From: Herbaspirillum sp. GW103
Lineage (GTDB): Bacteria > Pseudomonadota > Gammaproteobacteria > Burkholderiales > Burkholderiaceae_D
NCBI RefSeq assembly: GCF_000261365.1
Contig: NZ_AJVC01000006.1
Span: 310,001 to 374,000 of the forward strand
DNA length: 64,000 nt
Direction: 5' to 3'
This document shows positions 24,417-31,479 of the stretch, piece after piece (within the stretch, counting starts at the first letter, position 1; every line of letters starts with the position of its first letter). The notes beneath the pieces were generated by a model that was given only the letters and a program-made list of their open reading frames with translations, made no database searches and was not told where the DNA came from. The position numbers were made by a program, and so were the translations under genes.

Positions 24417-24986
24417 ATGTTTTCGTACCAAGATCAGTTTTCCGCCGCTACCAAGGCCAATCTGCAAGCCCACCTGGACCTCATCAACAACCTGACCGCC
24501 AAGGCCTTCGAAGGCGTGGAAAAGATCGTTGAACTGAACCTGTCGGCCACCAAGGCGACCCTGGAAGAAGCCACCGCCGCCGCCAAGCAGCTGGCCGGCG
24601 CCAAGGATCCGCAGGAACTGCTGGCGCTGGCCGCCGCGCAAGCCCAGCCGGGCGCTGAAAAGGCCACCGCCTACAGCCGTCACCTGGCCGGTATCGTGTC
24701 CTCGACTCAGGCTGAATTCACCAAGGCGGCCGAAGCCCAGATTTCCGAAACCAGCCGCAAGCTGTCGGCCCTGATCGACGAGATCAGCAAGAATGCGCCC
24801 CCGGGTTCGGAGCAGGCCGTCTCGATCCTGAAGGCGACCCTCACCAACGCCAACGCTGCCTACGAGCAACTGTCCAAGAACTCCAAGCAAGCCGTGGAAA
24901 CCCTGGAAGCCAACCTGGCCAATGCGACCAAACAGTTCACCGCTGTGGCTGAAAAGACCGTCGCTTCGACCCGCGCCAAGAAGTAA
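24417..24986 (+). CDS. phaP: Phasin (polyhydroxyalkanoate granule protein)
   Basis: A 189-residue amphipathic helical protein of the PhaP family. It starts MFSYQDQFSAATKANLQAHL, a typical betaproteobacterial phasin N-terminus, followed by Ala/Glu/Lys-rich helices (VELNLSATKATLEEATAAAK). The start at 24417 lies six bases after AGGAG; the ATG at 24411 directly abuts that site. Phasins coat PHB granules and are usually repressed by PhaR/PhbF when no granules exist, in keeping with two operator-like palindromes upstream. A terminator follows. It was probably highly expressed, judging by the strong, uniform codon choice. Confidence 0.93.
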   Translation: MFSYQDQFSAATKANLQAHLDLINNLTAKAFEGVEKIVELNLSATKATLEEATAAAKQLAGAKDPQELLALAAAQAQPGAEKATAYSRHLAGIVSSTQAEFTKAAEAQISETSRKLSALIDEISKNAPPGSEQAVSILKATLTNANAAYEQLSKNSKQAVETLEANLANATKQFTAVAEKTVASTRAKK

Positions 24987-25008
24987 TCTTCACTTCTGGC
25001 CGTAACAG

Positions 25009-25044
25009 CAAAACGCCGCCCCGGGCAACCGGAGCGGCGTTTTG
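25009..25044. terminator. Bidirectional terminator
   Basis: CAAAACGCCGC (25009-25019) pairs with GCGGCGTTTTG (25034-25044). It lies between the phasin gene and the convergent flavoprotein gene. Confidence 0.85.
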
Positions 25045-25075
25045 CATTGAGTGATCCAGAGCGTGAATCAGCGCA

Positions 25076-26683
25076 TCAGGACTGCGCCACGATATCCAGC
25101 GCCAGCGCCTCGGCCACGCGGATGCCGTCGATGGCCGCCGACATGATGCCGCCGGCATAACCGGCGCCCTCGCCCGCCGGATACAGGCCCTTGGTATTGA
25201 GGCTCTGCAGGGTGTGGTCATCGCGCTTGATGCGGATCGGTGAAGAGGTACGCGTCTCGATGCCGGTCAGCACGGCGTCGTGCATGGAGTAGCCGCGAAT
25301 CTGCTTCTCGAAGGCCGGCAGCGCCTCGCGGATGGCATCGATGGCGTACTTGGGCAGCGACGGGTTCAGATCCCCCAAGGTCACGCCGGGCTTGTAGGAC
25401 GGCTCCACGCTGCCCAGCCGGGTCGAGGGACGATTGGCGATGAAGTCGCCCACCAGTTGCCCCGGCGCATTGTAGTTGGCCCCGCCCAGTTCATAGGCGC
25501 GGCTTTCCCACTCGCGCTGGAAGGCGATGCCGGCCAGCGGATGGCCCGGATAGTCGGCCGGAGAGATGCCCACCACGATGCCGCTGTTGGCGTTGCGCTC
25601 GTTGCGCGAATACTGGCTCATGCCGTTGGTGACCACCCGGCCCGGCTCGGAAGTCGCCGCCACCACCGTGCCACCGGGACACATGCAGAAGCTGTAGACC
25701 GAGCGACCATTGGACGCATGGTGCACCAGCTTGTAGTCGGCCGCGCCCAGGATGGGATGACCGGCACCGGGGCCGAAGCGGCATTTGTCGATCAGCGACT
25801 GCGGGTGCTCGGCGCGGAAGCCGATGGAAAACGGCTTGGCCTCGATGTAGACACCGCGTTCGTAGAGCATCTCGAAGGTATCGCGGGCGCTGTGGCCGAT
25901 GGCCAGCACCACGTGGTCGGCTTCGATCTGTTCGCCGGTGTTGAGCGTCAGGCCACGGATCTGGCCGTCTTCGATGAGCACATCCTCGACGCGCTGCTCG
26001 AAACGGAATTCCCCACCCAGCTTCTCGATCTTCTCGCGCATGAGCTGGATCATCTTGACCAGGCGGAAGGTACCGATGTGGGGCTTGCTGACATACATGA
26101 TCTCCGGCGGCGCATCGGCGGCCACGAATTCGGCCAGCACCTTGCGACCATAGTGCTTGGGGTCCTTGACCTGGCTGTAGAGCTTGCCGTCGGAGAACGT
26201 GCCGGCGCCGCCCTCACCGAACTGCACGTTCGATTCCGGCTTCAACTCACGCTGGCGCCACAGGCCCCAGGTGTCCTTGGTGCGCTCGCGCACGGTCTTG
26301 CCGCGTTCCAGGATGATCGGGTTGAAGCCCATCTCGGCCAGGATCAGCGCCGCAAACAGACCGCAGGGACCGAAGCCGATCACCACCGGACGCTTCTTGA
26401 TGGTCGCAGGAGCGCGCGTGACGTAGTGGTAGGAGGTATCGGGCGTGGGGCCGACATTGGTGGTCTTGACATGGCGCGCCAGGACGGCCGGCTCGTCCTT
26501 CACTTCAACATCGATGGTGTAGTTCAGGGTGATGGCCGTCTTCTTGCGGGCATCGTAGCTGCGGCGAAACAGCGTGAAGGACACCAGCTCCTCAGCCGGG
26601 ATGCCCAGGCGATCGAGGATAGCGGCGTTCAATTCTTCTTCCGTATGGCTCAACGGAAGGGTCAGTTCAGAGATGCGCAACAT
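25076..26683 (-). CDS. FAD-dependent dehydrogenase (COG2509 type)
   Basis: A 535-residue cytosolic flavoprotein. Residues 1-95 form an N-terminal domain (LRISELTLPLSHTEEELNAA, then FTLFRRSYDARKK). The FAD fold follows with VVIGFGPCGLFAALILAEMG and ILERGKTVRERTKDT, then the characteristic NVQFGEGGAGTFSDGKLYSQ. The C-terminus has LYPAGEGAGYAGGIMSAAID. The family is conserved across bacteria but its substrate is unknown. The gene diverges from a MarR-GNAT regulator gene across a 243-base region. Confidence 0.9.
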   Translation of the reverse strand: MLRISELTLPLSHTEEELNAAILDRLGIPAEELVSFTLFRRSYDARKKTAITLNYTIDVEVKDEPAVLARHVKTTNVGPTPDTSYHYVTRAPATIKKRPVVIGFGPCGLFAALILAEMGFNPIILERGKTVRERTKDTWGLWRQRELKPESNVQFGEGGAGTFSDGKLYSQVKDPKHYGRKVLAEFVAADAPPEIMYVSKPHIGTFRLVKMIQLMREKIEKLGGEFRFEQRVEDVLIEDGQIRGLTLNTGEQIEADHVVLAIGHSARDTFEMLYERGVYIEAKPFSIGFRAEHPQSLIDKCRFGPGAGHPILGAADYKLVHHASNGRSVYSFCMCPGGTVVAATSEPGRVVTNGMSQYSRNERNANSGIVVGISPADYPGHPLAGIAFQREWESRAYELGGANYNAPGQLVGDFIANRPSTRLGSVEPSYKPGVTLGDLNPSLPKYAIDAIREALPAFEKQIRGYSMHDAVLTGIETRTSSPIRIKRDDHTLQSLNTKGLYPAGEGAGYAGGIMSAAIDGIRVAEALALDIVAQS

Positions 26684-26926
26684 GTGCGGGGACTTTCAAC
26701 AAGACTGGGGATGCAGGAGGTGGCGCAGGCCACGATGACCGGTGTGCTCACGGCGGAAGGCTGCGCGAAAGGCGACATTTTACTCCACCCCGGCGGCGCT
26801 CCCAAGCGGCCCACGCCAGTTGCGCGGGTGCCACAACGGTCGTACCAACTGCGGCCAGACAAGTTGCGTAACGCAATCATCTCGCGGTACATTGATTGCA
26901 ATTCGCAACCATTACAGGATATCGCC

Positions 26927-27904
26927 ATGGACTACGATGGCCTGCACTCTCCCCCGCGTGACCAGACCATCCGCCAGTTGCGCGAGCTCTCGCGCAAGCT
27001 GGTGCGTGAGCTGGGCTTCATGCGCAGCACCCTGGCCGGCAGCGACCTGGCGCCCTCGGCGGTCCATGCCTTGATCGAGATCGGGCTGCGACCGGGCCTG
27101 CAGGCGCGGGAGCTGGGCGAGCTGCTGTATCTGGACAAGTCCAATACCAGCCGCCAGTTGGCCAAGCTGGAGGCGCTGGGGCTGGTGCGCCGCAGCCCGG
27201 TGCCAGGCGACGGGCGCGCCTTCAGCCTGGCGCTCACCGAGGACGGGCAGGCGCTGCGCAAGAAGATCGACAAATTCGCCACCGATCAGGTCTCCGGGGC
27301 TTTGCGGCGCATCCTGCCGGAAGACCAGCAGGGCCTGGTGCGTGCGCTGGCGCTGTATTCGGAAGCCCTGTCGCGCGACAATCCCAATGCCGCACCGCGC
27401 CCGGCCAAAGGCGCGACGGTGCCATTGAGTACCGGCTACCAGCCCGGCTGCATCGGAGATATTGCCAGCCTGCATGCGCGTTACTACGCCGAGGCCGCCG
27501 GGTTCGGCGTGTTCTTCGAGCACAAGGTCGCCAGCGAACTGGGCGCCTTCGTACAAACGCTGCCCCATGCGGGCAAGCAACTGTGGACTCACATCGAGCA
27601 TGGGCGCTGCCTGGCCTCCATCGTGATCGATGGCGATCTGCAACGCCGGCAAGCGCATCTGCGCTGGTTCATCGTCGATGGCAGCCTGCGCGGCAGCGGC
27701 GTGGGGCGGCGCCTGCTGGAACAGGCCATGGCCTTCGTCGATGCCCATCGTCTGGCCTGCTATCTGTGGACGTTTCAGGGACTGGACGCGGCACGCCACC
27801 TCTATCTGTCCGCTGGCTTCGCGCTGGCCGAGGAATCGCCCGGCCAGCAGTGGGGAAGCCGCGTCGTGGAGCAACGTTACGTGCGTCCGGCACGCAAGAG
27901 ATGA
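26927..27904 (+). CDS. Fusion of MarR-type regulator and GNAT acetyltransferase
   Basis: A 325-residue two-domain protein. Residues 1-150 form a MarR winged helix (GLQARELGELLYLDKSNTSR as recognition region, RRSPVPGDGRAFSLALTEDG as wing). Residues 165-325 form a GNAT fold with acetyl-CoA loop VDGSLRGSGVGRRLLEQAMA and LWTFQGLDAARHLYLSAGFA. The ATG at 26927 follows AGGA. MarR-GNAT fusions are known as single polypeptides; the effector and the acetylated substrate are not known. It probably regulates itself or the divergent flavoprotein gene. Confidence 0.9.
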   Translation: MDYDGLHSPPRDQTIRQLRELSRKLVRELGFMRSTLAGSDLAPSAVHALIEIGLRPGLQARELGELLYLDKSNTSRQLAKLEALGLVRRSPVPGDGRAFSLALTEDGQALRKKIDKFATDQVSGALRRILPEDQQGLVRALALYSEALSRDNPNAAPRPAKGATVPLSTGYQPGCIGDIASLHARYYAEAAGFGVFFEHKVASELGAFVQTLPHAGKQLWTHIEHGRCLASIVIDGDLQRRQAHLRWFIVDGSLRGSGVGRRLLEQAMAFVDAHRLACYLWTFQGLDAARHLYLSAGFALAEESPGQQWGSRVVEQRYVRPARKR

Positions 27905-28140
27905 ACGGTGGATGGCGCGCGGCATGTATCGCGACATGTATCGATGTGCCGCGATTTGTTACCGGAATTGCCCGGTACGGAACGCGCTTCGGGCTAGCCA
28001 CAAGGGCCAGCGCTACGCACGGACACAACTGGAAACACAACATTACAGTCTTAAAGAAGCCCGGCTCCTAGAGTGGTTTCACAGCGTGGCCCTCGCGGCG
28101 CGCGCTGCATCCACGCAACACCACCTTGCAGGAGCCCGAC
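27905..28140 (+). other. Leader of the YXWXXGXW gene
   Basis: 236 bases without a gene. ATGTATCG occurs twice 12 bases apart near 27925-27945, and TACCGG-aattgc-CCGGTA forms a short inverted repeat near 27960-27978. The region becomes AT-richer from 28030, where the promoter probably lies. Confidence 0.35.
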
Positions 28141-28476
28141 ATGAAAACCAAGACCACTCGCTTAGCCTTCGCTCTTCTCACCACCCTCTGCGCCCTCGGC
28201 GCCACTGCGGCGCTATCCCCTGCCGCCCAGGCGCAGGTAGTCGGGGTGGACGTGCGCATCGGCACACCGCCCCCCGCCCCGCGCTACGAGGCAGTGCCGC
28301 CGCCGCGCCACGGCTATGCCTGGGCGCCCGGCTACTGGGCGTGGAACGGTCATCGCCACCTCTGGGTCGGCGGCCACTGGGAGCGCGTGCGCCGCGACTA
28401 CGCCCGCTATGAACCGGCCCACTGGCAACCCCGTGGGCGCGGCTGGGTCTTCATTCCGGGTCACTGGGTACGTTGA
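28141..28476 (+). CDS. Exported YXWXXGXW-repeat protein
   Basis: A 111-residue protein with a Sec signal peptide (cleavage near AAQAQ) and AGGAG before the ATG. The mature part is Pro/Trp-rich and has the repeats YAWAPGYWAWNG, HLWVGGHWER and WVFIPGHWVR. Proteins with such repeats are common in Burkholderiales and thought to be envelope-associated; their role is unknown. Its last 26 bases overlap the end of the convergent mnmC gene. Confidence 0.85.
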   Translation: MKTKTTRLAFALLTTLCALGATAALSPAAQAQVVGVDVRIGTPPPAPRYEAVPPPRHGYAWAPGYWAWNGHRHLWVGGHWERVRRDYARYEPAHWQPRGRGWVFIPGHWVR

Positions 28477-30367
28477 TGGCCCTGGCTGAGTCCGCGCCGA
28501 AGCGGGCCGGGTCCAGCGCCGCCACCAGCTCGCGGGGCAGCGGCAAGGGCTCGCGCTCGAGCATCGCGGCCAGCAGCTCGGCCATCAGCGGCGCCCAGAT
28601 CAAGCCGCGCGAGGCATAGCCCAGCAGGCCGTACAGGCCATCCTGCCCGGGCAAGGCGCCCACCAGCGGCAAGCGGTCCGGTGCGATGCAGCGCTGGCCG
28701 ACCCGGCCCGCCAGATGGGCATCCGCTTGCGGCAGGGGCAGGTGCGCCGCGATCTGCGGCAGCATGTGCTGCAGGCGGGCCAGATTCCCGGCGTGGCTGT
28801 CGGCGCGCAGGGCCGGATCGTCGAAACGATCATAGCTGGCACCCATGCAGACTTGACCAGCATAGGGACGCGTGAGGTAACCATCGCCACACAGGGCATA
28901 CGGCAGGTCGGGAAAATCCGCTGCCGCCAAGTGCGTCACCTGCCCGCGCACCGCCGCCAAGGGCAAGCCCGCCGCCTGTTGCAACGCACGCGCCTGGGCG
29001 CCCGCCGCCAGTATCACCAGCGGCGCTTGTGCAATGAGCACATCGTCGGCATCCCGTGCCTGCCACTGGTCGTCCACGCGAACCAGACGGGCGACGGCAC
29101 GCCCGAAATGCGTGCGCACCTCTGCTTGCGCCTGCGCCACCGCCAGCAAGCGGCGGCATACCGAGGGCGGATTGAGCCAGCCCGCTTCCGGGAAGAAGTA
29201 GCCACCGCCCATGGTCGGCATGCCCAGCGCCGCAGCCGTCTGCTCGGCGCTCATCCAGCGGGCATAGCGCGGCGGATATTGCCACTGCTGCGCCCCCTGT
29301 TCGAAGGAGACGGCCTGCTTGGCATCGCGACCGAACTGCAGAATGCCGCAGCGCTCGCCACGAATGGCCGTGCCCTCCTCCAAACCCACGCCACCCAGAT
29401 CGTCAAGACGCTGCGAGGCGAACAGGAAGGCTGCGCGCGTGAGCCGGGCCAGCGGACTGTCGTCACGTGCCAGCGCCGGCATGAACAGGCCACCATGATT
29501 GCCGGAGGCGCGCGTGGCGACCTGCGCCCCGGCATCGATGAGATCGATGCACCAGCCGCGTGCCGTCAGCCGCTCGGCGGCGGCGGTACCGGCCAGCCCG
29601 GCACCGATCACCAGGGCGTGGCGCTCATGCACGGGATCGCGCCGCAAAGGCGTGTCGATCCGCGCCACGTGGGTGGCCGGACGTGCCCAGGCCGGCGCAT
29701 AGCGCAAGGCCAGCGCACCGTCCCGCGCTTGTCCATGGAAACCGACCTGCCGCATCGCCGCCACCAGCGCTGCCTGCCCGGCTGCGCCGAACACCAGCGC
29801 CCGGGCGCCGGTCCAGGCCAGGCGCGCCAGCCGCTTGCAGGCATGCGCATGCCAGGGCGATGCGGCCGGGTCGAAGCGGGACGGATCGGCATGGAGGTAG
29901 AACAGGTCGACCGGCGCCTCCAGCCGCGCCAGCTCTTCTTCCAGCGCGCCCCACACCAGGGTGAGCGTGAGGCGCCCTTCATCGAGCAGCAGGCGGTGTG
30001 TGCCCGGCAGCGGCAAGGGCCATGCCGCGCGCAAGGCCTGTGCATAAGTCAGATCGTCATGCAGCGCCTCGGCCTGCGGCGGATGCGGCAGGATCGCGAT
30101 GTAATGCAGGCGGGCCGCACCCTGCCCCAGCGCGCGCTGGCGGGCAAAGGCATGCCAGGTGGCGAAGAAGGCATGACCCAGGCCGAAATGCAGGTCCAGC
30201 ACGGTGGCGCTGTGCTGTTCGTGCAGGCAGTCCGGCACCGGCTGCAGCGCCCGTACCACGGTATCGGCCTCGGCACGCCAGGCAGCCAGCAGTTCCGGGG
30301 AGGCAAGTTGAAGAGGACGCGCAGGCATCTTGAAAAGCCCTGTGGATAAATCAGAGAAGGCCGCCAT
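28451..30367 (-). CDS. mnmC: tRNA modification enzyme MnmC with degenerate methyltransferase half
   Basis: A 638-residue protein of the MnmC family, which finishes the mnm5s2U modification at the tRNA wobble position. The C-terminal FAD half looks complete: HALVIGAGLAGTAAAERLTA, DAGAQVATRASGNHGGLFMP, GYFFPEAGWLNPPSVCRRLL and GLYGLLGYASRGLIWAPLMA. In the N-terminal methyltransferase half the GFGTGLNFL motif reads HFGLGHAFF and the catalytic DGFAPAKNP region reads HADPSRFDPAASP, so the methyl-transfer step may be lost. The start at 30367 has GGAG six bases upstream; 30328 is an alternative. It overlaps the convergent YXWXXGXW gene by 26 bases. Confidence 0.85.
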   Translation of the reverse strand: MAAFSDLSTGLFKMPARPLQLASPELLAAWRAEADTVVRALQPVPDCLHEQHSATVLDLHFGLGHAFFATWHAFARQRALGQGAARLHYIAILPHPPQAEALHDDLTYAQALRAAWPLPLPGTHRLLLDEGRLTLTLVWGALEEELARLEAPVDLFYLHADPSRFDPAASPWHAHACKRLARLAWTGARALVFGAAGQAALVAAMRQVGFHGQARDGALALRYAPAWARPATHVARIDTPLRRDPVHERHALVIGAGLAGTAAAERLTARGWCIDLIDAGAQVATRASGNHGGLFMPALARDDSPLARLTRAAFLFASQRLDDLGGVGLEEGTAIRGERCGILQFGRDAKQAVSFEQGAQQWQYPPRYARWMSAEQTAAALGMPTMGGGYFFPEAGWLNPPSVCRRLLAVAQAQAEVRTHFGRAVARLVRVDDQWQARDADDVLIAQAPLVILAAGAQARALQQAAGLPLAAVRGQVTHLAAADFPDLPYALCGDGYLTRPYAGQVCMGASYDRFDDPALRADSHAGNLARLQHMLPQIAAHLPLPQADAHLAGRVGQRCIAPDRLPLVGALPGQDGLYGLLGYASRGLIWAPLMAELLAAMLEREPLPLPRELVAALDPARFGADSARAINVPSDPE

Positions 30368-30474
30368 TCTACGCTCCCGCTTGCGTGCGGCATTGCGCCT
30401 TGACAAAGGGTAGCGCTCTCCCTAGTCTGGGCCCTCGCCGATCAACCAGCCCCGCAGCATGGCTGCGCAACGCC

Positions 30475-31410
30475 ATGCTCGCCATCTTCAACATCGTCTT
30501 TCCGATCTTCTCGCTGATCTTCCTCGGCTGGATCTGCCGCAAGCGCCACATCCTCTCGGCGGGCGCGGCCAGCGAACTGAACCGCTTCGTGATCTGGCTG
30601 GCACTGCCGGCGCTGCTGTTCGATTCCATGTCGCGCCTGAAGGCGACCGATTTTGCCAACCTGCGCTTCATCGCCGTCTTCGCCATCGGCGTGGCCGTGG
30701 TATTCCTGCTGACGGCCTGGCTGCGCCTGCGCCAGAAGGCGGCAGCGCCCGACGTCATCATCGACAGCCTCGGCAGTTCCTATGCCAACACCGGCTTCAT
30801 CGGTATCCCGCTGTGCTACCTGGCCTTCGGCAACGAAGGCTTGCCGCCCTCGGTGATCGCCATGGTGATGACGGCCTGCCTGCTCTTCGCGGTGGCCATC
30901 GTGATGCTGGAGAGCTGTCTGCATGCCCGGGCAGGATGGATGCAGACCGTTGCCAAGGTGGGCCGCTCGCTGCTGCGCAATCCCATCATGATCGCCCCCG
31001 TGGCCGGCATCATCGTGGCCTTGAGCGGGGTGAGCCTGCCCGGCAGCGTGCAGCAGTTCTTCAAGATCCTGGGGGGTGCGGCCAGCCCTTGCGCGCTGGT
31101 TTCGCTGGGTCTGTTCCTGGCGCAACCGGTACGCGCCGGCGATGGCGCACCGGTGTGGCTGCTGGTGGCCTTCAAGCTGCTGCTGCAACCGGCCGTCACC
31201 GCCGTGCTGGCTTACTGGCTGCTGCCGCTGCCACGCCTGTGGGCCGACAGCGCGGTGCTGCTGGCAGCCCTGCCCATCGGTACCGGGCCCTTCATGCTGG
31301 CCGAGCTGTACCAGCGCGAAGTCACGGCCATGTCGCGCGCCATTCTCATCTCCACCACGCTGTCATTGCCCACCATCGCCGTGATCCTGGCCTGGATTGC
31401 GCATCATTGA
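30475..31410 (+). CDS. AEC-family transporter
   Basis: A 311-residue inner-membrane protein with about ten hydrophobic segments and the AEC (auxin efflux carrier-like) layout. Landmarks are IFSLIFLGWICRKRHILSAG, ELNRFVIWLALPALLFDSMS and SSYANTGFIGIPLCYLAFGN in the first half and GGAASPCALVSLGLFLAQPV with LPIGTGPFMLAELYQREVTA in the second. The start at 30475 has no strong ribosome site. The substrate is unknown; bacterial members move dicarboxylates or small organic acids. It diverges from mnmC. Confidence 0.88.
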   Translation: MLAIFNIVFPIFSLIFLGWICRKRHILSAGAASELNRFVIWLALPALLFDSMSRLKATDFANLRFIAVFAIGVAVVFLLTAWLRLRQKAAAPDVIIDSLGSSYANTGFIGIPLCYLAFGNEGLPPSVIAMVMTACLLFAVAIVMLESCLHARAGWMQTVAKVGRSLLRNPIMIAPVAGIIVALSGVSLPGSVQQFFKILGGAASPCALVSLGLFLAQPVRAGDGAPVWLLVAFKLLLQPAVTAVLAYWLLPLPRLWADSAVLLAALPIGTGPFMLAELYQREVTAMSRAILISTTLSLPTIAVILAWIAHH

Positions 31411-31424
31411 GCCGGATATGAACA

Positions 31425-31452
31425 AGGCCGCACAGCGATTGCCGTGCGGCCT
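31425..31452. terminator. Stem-loop between convergent genes
   Basis: AGGCCGCAC (31425-31433) pairs with GTGCGGCCT (31444-31452). There is no T-run on either side, so this is a weak or rho-assisted terminator between the AEC gene and the GGDEF-EAL gene. Confidence 0.5.
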
Positions 31453-31479
31453 GATTCGCAAACCGGGCGTGAAGAAAAA

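Noticed and set aside
30340..30352. TGTGGATAA resembling a DnaA box
   Set aside because: A single copy with no neighbours or AT-rich element; a similar lone match occurs near 10771 inside a coding region.
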